Below are positions 25,931 to 40,900 of a DNA stretch of 64,000 bases, in pieces (positions within the stretch are counted from its first letter, which is position 1; every line of letters begins with the position of its first letter). Source of the DNA: Streptomyces griseus (lineage in GTDB: Bacteria; Actinomycetota; Actinomycetes; Streptomycetales; Streptomycetaceae); the NCBI RefSeq assembly GCF_001715295.1, contig NZ_MDKB01000001.1:332346-396345 (forward strand), read 5' to 3'. The notes under the pieces were generated by a model that was not told the origin of the DNA, did not search any database, and saw nothing but the letters and a program-made list of their open reading frames with translations. Both the position numbers and the translations under genes were made by a program.

Positions 25931-28900
25931 CCTGACAGCCCGCTGGGCGGCGACCCGGGGCCGTCCGGTTCCGGCAAGCCGGACGTGACGCCTTCGGACG
26001 GTCCGTACGGCAAGGGTCCGTCGACGTTGAAGAGTGACCTGTTCACGCCCGGCCCGGCGACCCCCCTTCCGAACACGGTCTCGGCCGATCTCCCGGACGG
26101 GGTGGGCAGCGGTATCGACGCCCCACCCATGCCTCCGTACACGCCGCCGCCGGGGATCACGCCTCCGTCGGGGCTGAACACACTGCCCACCGGCGGCCCC
26201 GGCACGGTGTCCGGACCCTTCGACCTCACCACGCGGGCACCGGGTAACCCCGGCGGCACGGGTGGCTTCGACGGCACGGGCGACTTCAACGGTACGAACG
26301 GCTTCAGCGGTACGAACGGCTTCAACGGAACGAGTGGGTCGCAGGTCCCCTATCTGCCCCCGCCCACACCGTCGCCGGCCTCCCCGCCCGCCGCCTCACC
26401 CTCCACGCTCCCGTCCTCGTCCCAGCCGGACACCACGCCGCTGACGTCCGGAGCGTCCGGGCGTACCTCCGGGCCGTCGTCCGGTGTGGACGCCGATCTC
26501 ACGACGCCGGACCTGATGCCGGACCCGGAGCCGGACCTCACGCCCGATCTGGCGCCGGACCCCCTGCCGGGCGCCTCTTCGAACGCGCCGAGTGACCTTC
26601 CGCAGGGACTCACCGCGCCGAAGGGCTCCTCCACCGCCCCTGACCTGAGCACCACGGGTGGTGCGAACGGTACGGACGTGGGGGCGATCGATCCGGAGGA
26701 GGTGCCGGGCGGTCAGGACGGGACCCCGGACGTCCAGGACGACACCGCCGGGCAGGAGTCGCCCGGACGCGGGACGGCGGGCCGGGCCACCGGCGGGCAG
26801 CCGGACGTGGAGGGCGGTACGCACCCGCGGACGGGCGACGCCCCGCCGGTGACCGATGCCGAAACCGGCACCGTCGGGCCGCCGGCACCCGTGGGCACAT
26901 CGGCCGGCCCGGCCACGACGGCGCCCGGGAGCCAGACGGCTCCGCCCGCCGCGGCGCAGGGTACGGCCGGTCAGGGCAACCAGTCGCAGCAGTCGTCCCA
27001 GAGCGGCCCGGCCGACCGGGAAGACGCTGCCGATCTGCCGGACCGGGGGACGGACCAGGACGGCCAGGAGGACGCGTCCGACGGTACGGAGCGGACACTC
27101 GCCCCGCCGTCCCGTGGCGGCGGGGTGGACGAGGCCGTGGCGAGCCCCGGCGGGTCCACGGACACGAGCGCGCCCGACGGCCGGCCGGTGCCGGCGACGG
27201 CGCCGGCGGAACTGCGTACGTCCTCCGGCACCCCGCAGCCGGACGCCCCGTCCGCCCCCGCTCAGCCCTCCCGTGCGGACCTGACGGGGGAACCGGCCCC
27301 GTCGCAGGACGCAGCGGCCGACCCCACGGCCCGCGCCACCGACGCGGACTCCTCCACCGGGACGGACGCGGCCACCGACGCGGCCACCTCCACCGGGCCG
27401 ATGCCGGAGCCCGCCGTCCCCGTCGCCGATCCGGTTCGGCCCGAGCAGTGGCGGGCCGGGCGCCACGACGCACCGGCGGTGCCCGTACGCACCGAACAGC
27501 TCGACCCGGCACCGGACCCCGAGGCGCCCGGCGACGTCCGGGAAACCCTCGTACGCGCGTGGGTCCAGCGGATCCAGGCGGACGACGGCCGCTGGATGAG
27601 CAACGTCTCGCTCCACCTGCCGGTCCGCACCGGGGAGGGCTTCGCCCCGGACGAACTCGCCGCGTTCCAGGAGCGGATGCAAACGCTCCTCGACACTCAC
27701 CTGAACAACGGTCTGCTGCTGCCGCGATCGGGCGACCAGCTTCACATCGACCTCACGCTCACGCCGGCACCCGGTCACTCCGAGGCCGTCGAACTGAGCC
27801 GGAGCCCTCAGCCGGACGACACCGACCAGGTGCACTGGCGTCTGCACACCGTCGATTCCGCCGCCTCGCCGGAGGAGACGGCGGCGCGGCAGGCACAGGA
27901 CGACGCCGCGGTGCTGCACAAGCTGCTCGCCTACGCGGGCGTACCGGACCGTGGCCGGGCGGCCGAGGGGCTGCTGCGCCGGCTGGTGCAGCCGGGCGAC
28001 GGCGGCACGTCCGGCTCCGGCAGGCGGCCCGATCCCGCCCCCGCCGTGCCGCTGCCCTATCTGGAGACCATCGAGAACGTCATCGGTGCCCATGCCACCG
28101 TCCTCGACCACCCGCTCTCCGCACGCGGCACCCGGCCCCCGAGCGGTGTCGACGACCCGGCCCGCGCGCCGCAGATGCTGGCACCCGACCGGCCGGACCG
28201 TGACGCACCGGTCGCACCGGCCACCCCCGTCCGGACCGCCTCTGCCGGGGCCTCCGCGTCCGCGGCGTCCACCCCGTCCGTGGCGGACACCGACGAAGGA
28301 CAGCCGGCCACCGCCCCGCTCCCGGCCGTCGCGGTGCCCCCCGCAGACGCGCCCCTGACCGCCCCCGAGGACAGTCCCGGGCCCGGCAAGGGCAAGGGCA
28401 GTGCCACCGGCCCCGGCACGGGCACCCTCGGCGTGTCGAGTTCGGTCGACGGCACCGCCACCTTCACCGACCTCACCTTCGACCGGACGCTCGGCGACGA
28501 CGCTCCCGTCGACGACGCCATCGCCGCCGAGCTCGCCATCGAGGAGGCACGCCGGGAGCACGGCGACGCCCTCGGCGCCTTCGACCGGGCCGTGCGGTCC
28601 GCGGGCACACTCACCGAAAGGGTGGAGAGCGGGCGGGGAGGCACCGACGACGCCGCCAGGCTCCAGGACACGTGGGAGGACGTCGAAAGGGCGCAGCGAC
28701 GGCTCGACGAGGCGCGGGACCGCCTGCGCAACCTCGGTGCGGACGCCGCCGCCGACGCCGCCGCGGCCTCGGTCGTCCCGCGTGTCCGCCGCACGGAGGA
28801 CGAACAGCGGCGCACCGCCGCCCTGGTCACCGCCGACGACCTGCCCGCCGACCCGCCCCGGCTGGCTCCCGACGACAGCCTCACCCCGGCCGCTCTGACC

Positions 28901-31900
28901 GCCGCCGGCATCACGCTGGGCGAGGGCCCCGCGCTCCAGGCCGCCCTCAACGGCTCCGTACTGGTCCAGGACAGCGGGCTCGGTCCCGTCGACCACGTCC
29001 GGCTGCTGATGACCCGGCCCGGCCCGTGGACCGACGCGCTCGACGCCATCGCGGCACGCGCCGCCCGCCGCACCTGGAGCACCGCCTACCAGGACTTCGC
29101 GCTCGCCACGGACCGGGCCTCCGGGGTCCCGGCCGGCACGGATCCCGCCGAGGCCTGGCAGCGGGCGGTCTCGCTGGTGCTGCCCCTGGAGCTGCACCCG
29201 GTACTCGCCGACTCGCGTCACGCGCGCGGCGACTTCCGCGACGCCGTACGCCGGGTGGCCGAGCACCTCGCCGTGCACGGGGTGGACGCCGTCTCCGGCA
29301 GGGAACTGGCGACCCGGGTGCGGCACGAGCTGGGTCTGCCCACGCGTCTGCCGGGCGGATCACCCGCGCTGGCGCCGGTGGTGGTGGAGTTCGGCCCGGG
29401 GTCGTCCTCGGTGGGCGGGGACGAGCGCCGAGAGCTACGGGCGCTGGCGGGCCGGGTGGCGGCCGCCGGTCTCTCGCACCTGCGGGCCGGGCTGACCCCG
29501 CCCGAGGTGGTGCTGACGGGGTACGGCCGCGGTGGCCGCTCGGCGCGGGGCCGTGTCGAGGCGGTCGCCGAACTGTTCTCGGAGGACCTGACACAGGCCC
29601 TGGTGGAGCTGGGCGCCGGTGACGTGGCGGACTCGTTCGACATCGTCGTGCGCACGGGAACCGGCGGTACGGGCCGGGTGACCGCCGAGGTGGTCGCACC
29701 GCAGTACGCGGGCGCCGTCGCCGAACTGGAGCGGCTGAGGCTGCTGGACGAACCCGGCGGTACCTTCGACGTCCACGCGCTGGCCCGGCGGATTCTGCAT
29801 GTGCCCGCGGACGCGGAGGTGACCGCGGATCACCGGACCGAGTTGTTCGCGCTGGTGGAGAACGCCATGGCGGCCGGCTGGTCGTCGAGTGTCGCGTCGC
29901 TCGGTGCCTACCACCTCGCGGCCCACGGGGCGTTGGGCCCCGAGCGCCACATCGTGTCGGCGGACGGTTCGTACCAGGGCCTGAACCTCACCGGGCAGCA
30001 GGTGGGCGCGGTGGACGCGTCGCAGGTGTGGCAGCGGCGTGCCGGGCAGTTCCAGGGACCGCTGGACCCGATGTGGGACGCGGACCAGGGCGCGTACGTG
30101 GTGGTGGCCGAGGGCGGCCACGACCACGTCCTGCTCCCCGGCGGCCAGGGCGGGACGAGGATCCCGTGGCAGGAGTTCGTGGAGCTCGTGGCCCATGACC
30201 CGGGGGTGACGGCGCTCCCGGCGGGCGTGCCCGTCGTGCTGGTGCTGGACCACGGCGGTGACCAGGGTCTGGCCATGCCCCGGACCCTGGCGTTCCGGGC
30301 GGGCCGGGACGGCGTCTGGGCGCACAGCGGCCAGGTGGGCCTGGCCTTCGACCCGGCGTCCGGCCGGCACCGGATCGTGGTCGAGAACCAGCGGTCCCAA
30401 GGGGTACCTCTGGGCGGCTGGTTCGGCAGCGACGCGGACGACCTCGGCCCGGACGGGGTGCCGGACGAGGGCTTCCTGACCGCGCTGGACGGGACGGTGA
30501 TCCCGGACCGTGCGGTCAAGACGCGGACGATCGCCGAAGGTGGCCGCTCATTCGGGCGCGTCACCATGTCGGACACCGACCTCGTGCTGAACGAGCCGAT
30601 GCTCGAGGCGCTCGGCGACATCTCCGAGTTCTCCCATTTCGACCCGGTGACGGAGCGGGCGCTCGGCGACCCGGTCCCGCTTCTCGAGGACGGACGGCCG
30701 GTCTACCACTTCGCCCAGCACGGAATGCCGCTGCGGGGTGTGGTGGAGGTGGCCGACGGCCGCCCACCGGTCCAGGTGGACGGGGTGGAGACCGGTCGGT
30801 ACATCAGCCGCCGGCCGAGTATGAGGAAGCTCGGCAGCCAGGCCGTGATCGATCTGGGGGCGTGCTGGGCCGACGCCGTCGCGGAGGACCTGGCGTACGT
30901 GACGGACGCCGGCACGCCTCCGTACGTGTTCGACGTCCTGGGCGTGACGTCCTACGCGCAGGGCGTGGCGAACGGCAGCGGGGCCGGTGTGGTGGCGGTG
31001 GACCGCGTCCACGTGCTGACGCGGGGTGCGGCGCTCGCCTCGGGCGTGCTGGCGGGGCCCTCGGGCGAGCCGGGCGAGCGCCGCCTGCTGCTTCCCGAAC
31101 CGGACACGGCCGAACTGACCCGCCTGGCGCGGTGGGCTGGACTGCATCCCGGAACGGGCCCGGTCCCCTCGGACGTGCTGGACACGACGATGCGGCTGGT
31201 ACGAGCCCTGCGCAGGTCGTTCGGCGCCGACGTCCACGCGGACCCGGCGTTCCGGACGCTGCTGCAGGGGATCGGCGCGCTGGAGAACATGCGCCGGGCG
31301 GACCGCCACATGCGGGTGACGGGCCCGTTCACACTCCACCACCTGCACCTGGTCGTGCACGCGCGCCACCAGCGCACCAGCAACGACGCCCCGGCCCCGG
31401 ACGAGATCCGCCGGGTGCTGTCCGACGCCGCCGGGAAGGCGGACGAGGCCGCCGCCGGGCAGCTGACCCTGCACGGCTACACGCCGATGCCGTCGCTGGA
31501 CTGGGCGCTGAAGCGGCTGGCCGGACGGGACCTGGGCCCCTCCGCCACCGATGTGCTGCGCCTTCCGCCCACTCGGCCGGTGGCGCAGGCGGACGTGAGC
31601 CGGCTGGTCTGGGGAACGGTCAAGGGAGCCGAGGCGCTGCGGGCCGTCACCGACCCGATGACCCTGGCGAAGAAGGTCCTGCACCTGCCCGCGGGGACCG
31701 ACCTCACCACCGACCAGGCCGGTGACCGGCTGCTGTGGCTGATGGCGGGCGCGGCGGTCTCCGGATTCGACCCGTCGGACCCTGCGGATCTCGCGGCGTG
31801 GGACCTCGTACGTCACGGCGCTCTCGACGACGGCACCCGCCTGATGGCCGGCGGCGTGGCGACGGGCCGCAACTGGACCGGCCGGCCGGTCACCGGCGAC

Positions 31901-34900
31901 ATCGCCACCCAGGGGTACGTCGTCTCGCCGGACGGCTCGGTGGGCGGCGGCACGCCGTACGACGCGGTGTGGCCGGGCACTCCCTCGGGGTCGGCGGCGA
32001 GTGCCTACCTGGTCTACGCGGACAGCACGAACGGCCATGTGTCGATGCCGTGGCCCGACGGCTCCAGCAGGTGGATACCGGGCAGCGAGATCGCCGCGCT
32101 GCTGCGCCACGACCGGGTCCACCAGCAGACCCTCCTGGCGGCGCCGCTCCTGATGATCGGCACCCACGTCAACCCCGCCGGTCTCGCGCAGTACGTCGCG
32201 AGCCGCTCGGGGACGGCGCGGACGACGGTCCTGTCGGAGCTGCCCAGTGCTCCGGTCCACGACCCGTCGAGCGGCCGGAACGTGATCGTCCTGGCGGGGG
32301 ATCCGGCACAGGAGGCGTCGCACTGGCAGACCCGGCGGCCTGCCGTCCTGCCGGGCACCTCCGCCGAGCAGGGCACCCTCCACACCTTCCCCGGCCCGGC
32401 CACGCCGCCTGCCGCCCCGCCGGCGGACAGCGACGGCGCCGCCGATAGCCGCATGCCGCGCGGCGACGACGAGGCAGGTGACGCCCCCGCCGCGAGCCGG
32501 CCCGGCGGAACCGATGCGACCGTCGATGCCGACGACGCCACCGGCACCCCCGGCCCCTCGCCCGTCGCCCCGCTCGCCGACGACGCCAGGCTCGACGTCG
32601 GCCGACGGTTCAGCACGCTCATGCGGGACCTCGGCCACCCCGTGCTCCTGGCCGGAGTGGCCCGGGGCAGGGTGCTGTTCGACAACCCGCGCCCGCTCGG
32701 CCGCCTGGAGTTCGAGCTCCCCGCCGATGTCGCCCTGTACGCGGACTCCATCAACGAGGCCGTCGCCAGGCAGTTCCCCGGAACGCACCGGCACGCCCTC
32801 CGCCTGAGCGCGGACGGGCGCACGCTCTCCGGTGTGCTGCACGGCGCCGAGATCGTCGTCGGCCCCGCCCCGCACGCCCCCACCGGCCCCGCCCGTCCCA
32901 CCGAGACCGACGGCTTCCTGGTCCCCGACGTCACCGAGGCGCTGGCGGACACCGCCTACACACTGGCCCTGGCCACCGACGAACAGCGGCGCGCCCGCGA
33001 CCTCTTCGACCTGCTGTGGGCGCTGTCCTACGCTCCGGACGACGACGCGCTCCCGGCCGACCGGCCCGAAGCACTGCGGGGCGACGCCTATCGTGCGGCA
33101 CGCCCGTCCGGGGCGGCACCCGGCCTGACCGTCCGGCTCAGCGAACTGCTGGACGGGGTGGCCCGGAACCCCGAGGCGCTGTCGGCGATCGAGCGCACCT
33201 GGCTGTCGCTCGGCGCGGTACCGGCCGACCTGAGGTGGCTGAACGACGAACTCACCACGCTCGCCGACGCGTTGCGTGCCACCGACGCGGTGGCCTCGGA
33301 CCCGGTCCGGCGGCTGGCGTCGCAGCTGGCGGACCTGGCGCAGGACGTCCGGGAGCAGGAGCTGGCCGCGCTGTCGCCCGGTGAACGCGAGCGCCTGGCC
33401 TCCGACCCGGCCCTGGTGGACGCTTTGCGGACCACCCTGTCCGCCGCGGACTTCGCGGAGACGGCGGCACAGCTGATGGTGCAGGTGCCGCCAGGCGTGG
33501 ACCAGCCCGTCTCGGCACGCCAGGAGGTGCGCCGGCAGATCGCGCGCATGCTGCGTGATCCGGACGTCACGGCGCGGCTGCTCCGGGACGGGGCCCGCGT
33601 GATGGTGGTGCCCCGGAGCGAGGCGATGACCTCACTGGACCCGTTCCGGGACCTGGAGGGGCGGACCACCCGGGACGGCCGGCCGTGGGCCGAGGTTCGC
33701 GGCGTCGGCCTGCGCACCGCGGGGGTGACGGAGGAGAACCTCCTCGGTGAGTCCACCTCCGTGCCGGGTGCCGATCCCTCCTACGCGGACGGCTACTCCA
33801 CGACCCTCCACGAGTTCGCCCACACCGTCCACCAGTACGGGCTCAGCGAGGAGCAGCAGCAACTCGTCCTCGACGTGTTCCAGGAGACCAAGGCCGAGGA
33901 CGGGGCCCTGTGGCCCGACGGATGGCTGCACGGCACGGACGGCGACGGGCGCCGCACGGGGGCCAACTACTCGAGCCGGGACGAGCTGGAGTTCTTCGCC
34001 CAGCTCACCAACGTCTACTTCCGGGCGAACCGGGGGACGGACGCGTACACCGGGCTGAGGCGCCACAACGGCGGCCCCGACTGGGTCCGCAGGCATTTCC
34101 CGGCGCTGTTCCCGCTGATGCGGCAGCTGTACGGCGAGATCCCGGACGGTGCCGAGCCGGTGCCGGTCAACCCCGTCGCGGCCGTACAGGAACAGAACGA
34201 GATCTACGAGGGCTTCCGGGCGCTGTGGGACCAGGCGGAGGGCGTCCACGTGCCGCAGCCCCACGCCCCGGCACCCGTGACCGCGCCCCCGGCCCGTGCG
34301 GCCGACGCGGCCCGTCCGGCCGACGTGAGCACGGACGCTCCCGCGCCGCCGCCGGACACAGGCGGGATGACGCCCGCGAAGTGGTACGAGCTGTCTGCCG
34401 TCCTTACGCAGGTGTTCGGTCCGGACGCCGCCGCCAACCCCGCGTTCCCTCAGACGGTGAACTCGCTCGCGGTGCTGGACGCCGCACGCCGGGGCGACCG
34501 CCGCTTCGGCGCCGGGCCGATCGATCTGTGGGGCATCACCGGCCGCGTGCTGCACCTGGGCCCCTCGGTTCCGGTGACCCCGGACCTCGTCTACCAGGCC
34601 CTGTCGATCGCCGGCAGCGCGGCGCGTCGTCACCGGGCCAGGACCCTGGCGGCCGTGGCGGCGTACCAACTGGAGCGGGCGGGAGCACTGGCGACGTCCA
34701 CGGCACTGACCGGTCCGGGCGGCCAGGCGGTCGGGCGTAACCTGACGGGCCGTCAGCCGCTGAACCTGCTGCTGGACAGGACGGGCGTCCAGGACGAGCA
34801 GGGAGTGATCAGGCCGGGGCCGCTGCCCTGGCGAGGGCAGGCCCACGCGGTGGTGGCGCAGCGCGCCCCCTCGGGCCGGATCGTCGTGGACGACGGCCGC

Positions 34901-37900
34901 GGGACCCCGGTGGAGGTCGACGAGCGGGAGTTCGTCGAGCTGCTGGCGCACGACCCCGGCCGGCCCGCGGGTGTCCCGGTGGTGCTGCTGGTGGAGGACG
35001 CCGGCGAGTCGCTGGCCCGACGGCTCGCGGACCGCGTCGACGGGCGGGTGTGGTACACCGACGGCACCTTCCGGCTGCAGCCGGCGGCCCAGGGCAACAG
35101 CTGGCGGTACGCGGCCCTGGAGAACCGCGAGCCGGGGCGGGTGCCGGTGGGGACCTGGCTTCCCGCAGACCCCGGAATGGTGCCGGACGACCCCGGCGCC
35201 TTCGTCACCCTCGCCGACGGCACGCAGGTCGCCGAGGACGACCTGGAGTCGTACGCCCTGACGACCGCCGACGGGCAGGAGCTGACCGGGCGGGCCTTCC
35301 TGGACCCGCAGGACATGGCGATGCGGGAGGAGGGCCTGCGCCCGATATCCGCGGTCCAGTACTACACCGACCTGTACGAGGGACTGCCCGGGGTCGACAG
35401 TGACCGGGAGAGCGGGCTGCGGCCGCTGCCCAGGCCGCTGGCGGACTCGTACATCTTCGTGGGACACGGCCGCACGGGGATGAAGGCCGTCCCGGTGCGC
35501 AGCACGGGTCGCGGCCACATGCTGGGCGACAAGGAGTTCGGCCGGCTTCTCGCCCGGCGCAAGAGCCTGCAGCGGATGCGACCGGACAAGCCGGTCTGGG
35601 CGCTGTGGTGCGAGCTCGGCCAGGTGCGGACGGGGAAGGACCGGCTGGAGTCCCCGCCCCCGGCCCAGTCGGCCTCGAACATGTCCGGCCGTACGGTGTT
35701 CACCGCGGAGGCGACCCAGGGGTGGAGCGCGGCGGAGGGCACCTGGCCGCCGCGGCTCATCAAGTTCGACGACCCGGACCGGCCCGTCTTCCGGTACCGG
35801 GAGTTCCGCCCGGAGCCCGGCGCCACCACCCTCACCTCCCTCGCCGACCTGGCAGGCCTGCCCGCGCACGCGGAGCGCAGGACCACCCGGGTGCTGCGGT
35901 GGGTGCGGGCGTTGCGCGAGACCCACGGGGTGGACATCGACACCGCTCCGGGCCGGGTGTCGGAGTTCCACAACCTGATCCGCGGCTTCGGCGCGCTGGA
36001 GCGGCTACGGACGGACAACCCGTACAACCCGGACATCGGGCCGCTGACCTGGAGGTCGCTGGAGCAGATCGTCGGCGCCTATGCCCGGACCCAGGGCTGG
36101 GACCGCTCGCTGACCGCGAGCGCGCTGGAGCACGTGCTGTACCAGGCACAGGTGGGGGGCCTGTCGCCGCAGTCCGTGATCGCTACCGCCCCCGCCGCGC
36201 CGCCCGCCGCCCCGCCGGCGCCGCTGCCGGCCGTGCCCGAGCTCTCGGAGTACGCGCGCACCCACGGCACCCGGCACGACGGGCACGTCGGTCTCGTCAT
36301 CCACGAGCCGACCCCGGACCCCGTCCTGGAGGGCCTGCACGTGCAGATCATCCTTGCGCTCGGGGCCGACCCGGCCGGCACGGAGGGCCGGGAGCTGCGC
36401 GCCCAGCTCCGCGACGTGCTGAGCGCGGCGGAGATCGAGCTGAACCGGCCGTACCTGCGCAGCCGGCAGGGATACCGGATCACCCTCCGCCAGGGCCGCC
36501 GTGACCGGTCGGTGGACGTACGGCTCGCCTACGCCGACACCGCGCAGTCCGCGAAGTACGGCCGGAACACCGGGCAGCGCCCGCCGACACTGCCGGACAT
36601 GCAGGTGGAACTCCGGGCCATGGGCGCGCAGTCGTCCTCGCACGTGGAGAGCTCGGGCACCGTCCGTACCGGTTCGGTGCCGTGGAGCGGGATCTTCCCG
36701 GAGGACGCCGCAGGGGCACTGCGCTGGTGGGACGCCACGGTCAGCCTGTCCGCCACGCACAACCAGCTCGCCCAGTCCGTCACCGTCGGCGAGACGTTCC
36801 AGGTCACGAGCAAGCAGCAGGCCGAGGAACCCGCGCATCCGATGGACGTCGACGGGCGCTGGCAGATCCAGGTCGACACCCCTCGCGAGGATCCGGTCGG
36901 CGCCTGGCAGCCCGAGCAGTCCCACGGCACCCTCACGTTCTGGTTCCACGAGCACCTCGCCTTCGACGGTGACGACTCCACCGACCTGCCCGAGCCCGGA
37001 GACGTGGACGACCTGCCGCTGTGGGGCGGTGACAGCGTCGCCGAGCCGCGCCGGCTGCTGACCGAGCTCCTCCAGGACGACAACTTCAGCTCTCTGCGGA
37101 GCCTCGACGGGGACTCGGGGAAGGCGCTGGAGAACTTCCTGTCCCAGCGGATGCTGCAGGGCACCCCGCATCTCCAGCACGCGGGCGGTGTGTTCTCGCC
37201 GACGCTGCTGGACGAGGACGGCAACGCGGTCGGGATGCTGGAACTCACCGTGGTGATCGAACCGGGGCGTCCGATGCGCAAGAGCGCCGAGGGCAAGTCC
37301 ACGCTGGAGACCTGGTTCTCGCACTCCTCCAGCGTGGACCGGTCGGCGAAGCTCACCAGCGGCCTGGGGATCGAGGCCGCGGGCGGCGCGTCGTTCACCA
37401 CCGACCACGCCCCGGGGCACCCGCGTGCCACGGCGTCGTTCGGCGGCAACGTCATGGGCAAGGCCGGCCTCAACTGGCAGATGAACGACCAGCTGAACAG
37501 CGTCAGTAGCGCGACGCTCATGTACGGCATCCGCACCAAGACCGGCCATCTGCTCACCCCCGCCCGGGTCACCTACACCATGACGCTGCACCGGGCCGGC
37601 GGTGGCCAGGACACCAGCACGTTCGGGCCGTGGGACGACGGTCTGCGACTGCGCATCGCCCGCCGGGACGCGATGGCGGGCCACCGGCCGACCCCGGAGG
37701 AGGTAAGGGAGCTTCCCGAACACCTGGAGAACCTGGAGAGCATCGGGTACACCGAGACGCCTCTCAGGATCGACGGGGCGGACCCCCTGTTCACCCGGGC
37801 GGAGGCGTGGCTGCGGGCGGAGGGGTTCCTGCCGCCCGCGGACCCCCGGCGGCGGTCGCTGCCGTTCCGGCTGGACGAGCCGCTGGTCGTCGCCCAGCTG

Positions 37901-40900
37901 GAGAACCTGCGGCGGCTCCGCCAGATGCGGTCGAGGTTCGGCCTCTCCACCTCCGCGTCGGACGCCGTGGACGGCGGGGAGCCGGTCTGGTTCGACCGGC
38001 CTCACGCGGTCTCGGGCACGCGCCGGGTGCAGCTGCGGTTCTCCGTCGCGCGGGACACCGCGCGGCCCTCGGTGCACACCCGCAGGCTGCCCGACATCCT
38101 CCAGGTCGGTCTGAGTTCGTACGAGGCCGGCGGCGGGCGGCGCCTGGGCACCGCGCTGAGCGGGTCCGGCGGAGGCGGTGGCGGCTTCAACGCCCCCCTC
38201 GCCGACGGCGGCTGGGGACTGAACGTCGCTCCGGACTACCTGGGCACCAGGCAGCTCGTGGACGCCGGGAACACCGGCGACTCGGTCGGCTTCGACCAGT
38301 TCACCATGACGACCCGGAACGGCAGCGAGCTCTTCGAGGTGCCCGCCAGGCTCGGCCTGGACCTGTACGAGGGCCCCGGTGACGACCCGCGCATCCACTT
38401 CGCCGACGGTGCCGGGACGGACGACGACGGCGGCGGTGCCGCGGACGGGACACTGCTGCTGGCGCCGGGCGCCATCCCGCACACCGTGCCCGGCGGCGTC
38501 ACGCTGCTGGTACCGCACTACCGCACCCACGCGCCCGCCACGAGCCCCGTGCCCGCCACCCGGCCGGGACACGTCATCCGGGAACCCGTCACCGACGGCG
38601 GGCCGTCGGACGACCTGCGGCGCCTGAACCTGGTCGACGCCCGGGGCAACCCGCTGCCCGGCCTGACGAGGCTGCCGGAAGGCGCCCTCGTGGACACCTT
38701 CCGCGGCACCGCCGCGCTGCTGGAGGCCCTGGGACAGATCGTCGCGGGGACCTATCCGGGCCACCCGGAGCAGGGACCGGTGGGCCGGGCGGTGCGGCGT
38801 GCCTCCGTGCAGCTGAGCGGACTGGCCACGGAGACCGCCAGGCGGGGGTCCGCGGTGAAGGAGGCGCTGCCCGAAAGCCTGACCGGTGCGGTCAACCGGG
38901 TCGGATCGGCCGTCAACTGGGCAGCCACGCCGGTGACCTGGGCGGCCAGGACGTCCGCGGACGGAGTGGCGGCGACCTACAAGTGGACGTCCGTCGCCGT
39001 GGCGGGCGCGTCCCTGAACGACCAGGGCACCCTCGCGACCGAGGCCCGGCACGACGCGATCCGCCCTGCCCAGCTCATGTCCCGGGCCGCGCAGATCCTG
39101 GACGGGGTGTACGTCGTCGAGGGGCTGACGCTCCCGGGCATGGCGGCGGACCAGGTCATGATGCTGGAGGTCACCGGCTACCTGACCGGCCCCCGCATCC
39201 TGGGAACCGAGTCGCTCTACACGGAGCAGGACGTCCTGGCCTCCGACACCGCCGGCCGGCAGCGCGGCATCGGTGTCACCCATCAGGGAAACCTCCAGCT
39301 CACCGCTCTGCAGGCGGCCCCCACCCCGCCCGACCTCCTGGTCCACCAGGCCAACCCGGGCGGCCGGTACTCCCAGTCCCGCCGCACCGACGACCTCAGC
39401 ACGGTCAACTCCGCGACGAAGGGCACGCACGCCACGGAGCACTCGGGCGACAAGCTGTGGATCGGCAGCGACGCGACGCTGCTGCTGACCGTGCGGTGGG
39501 GGGTGCGCAACATCGCCGGGAACGCGGTCGGCCTGGGCACCTACGCCCCGGTCACGGTCGCCGTCGACCTGCCCCGCGCCGTGACGTACCTGGCCCCCGT
39601 CCAGTCCCTGGCCCGCCTGGCGCCCTGGTTCCGCGGGATGCCCGGACTGCCCACCCTCTCGCAGCCCCCGCTCGGCGTCCCCCTCCCCGGCCGGTTCGTC
39701 CGGACGCGGGAACTCGGCAAGGCGACCGTCCTGACGGTCATTCAGCTCGACGGCAGCACGGACCGCAGGGAACACCGGGACCGGATCCGCCAGGAGCTCG
39801 TCACCCTCGTGGAGAACGAGGCGCCGGGCATCACCCGGCCCGGACACGCCTCCTACATGCCCGGTGTGGCCACCCAGATCGCCCGCGTCACCGAGCCCGC
39901 CGCGCTGCGGGGCCTGCCACGGCGGGGCCCCGGCGGCCATGTCCGCTTCCACTTCGTCCACGTGGCGTACGGCGGTGCCCGTCTCGTCGAGGTGACCCTG
40001 CGCGCCGAACCGGTGCTGCAGACGCCCGCCCTGCGCGGCGTACGCGGCCGTCCCGCCGACGCGGGAACCGGCATGGAGCACGTCGACACCCACATCCCGC
40101 AAGGGAGGGTGACGTCCTCCGGGGTGACCACGACGCGCCAGGGAACGGCCAGTCTCGTCTCCCGCTACCCGCGCAGCGGCGGCACCGCGCCCACCGACCG
40201 CGAAGGCCCGTCGATCGCGCTGGCCAGCACCCGGACCCGTACGGCGCGGTCAGACGTGGCGACGGAGGACCGCTTCTGGACGCGTACCGGAAGCGCCGCC
40301 GACTTCGACGTCGACTACCGCTACACCGCGTCGGTCCGCTCGGAGATGGTGTGGCAGTGGCCGCCCAACATCCCCGGAGCGGTCTTCCAGCACGGGCTGC
40401 TGAACCTGTACGGCCTCGAAGGGGACGCGGCGCAGCGGGTGCGCACCTGGATCAGGCGTGTGCTGCGGGGCCGGCCGGTCAGCCGGGTCTCCGTACCCGC
40501 CGCGACGGCCCTGCGGTTCACCGGCTCCGAGGCCGTCGAGCCGCGGCGGCACGCCGGGCCGCGGCCCCCCGCGCTGCTCACGAGCGACCCGCTGCTGCTG
40601 TCGCCGCGCGACGCCGCGGCCCTGAACACCCTGCCGTTCCCGGGCGGCGCGCGGCTGGAGCCGACCGGCCCGACGCCCGTGTACGACTCCAACGTCGCCC
40701 CGCAGCTGGTGCAGGCGCTGCTCGAGGTCGATCCGCGTACGGCCGTGTCCTGGGGCCTGCCCGCCAACGCCTCGGCGGAAGCCGTGGCCGTCCGGCTGGG
40801 CGAGATGGTCCAGGCCGGCGAGATCAGCCTCGACCCGAGTGGTAACGCGGCGGGCCTGAGCACGAGGATGCCCGGAAGCTGGCCCGTCGAGCGGCCCGAT

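Noticed and set aside
36005..40102. 1,365-codon minus-strand frame
   Set aside because: It has the same composition bias as other antisense frames and no recognisable domain; the plus-strand frame is continuous through it.
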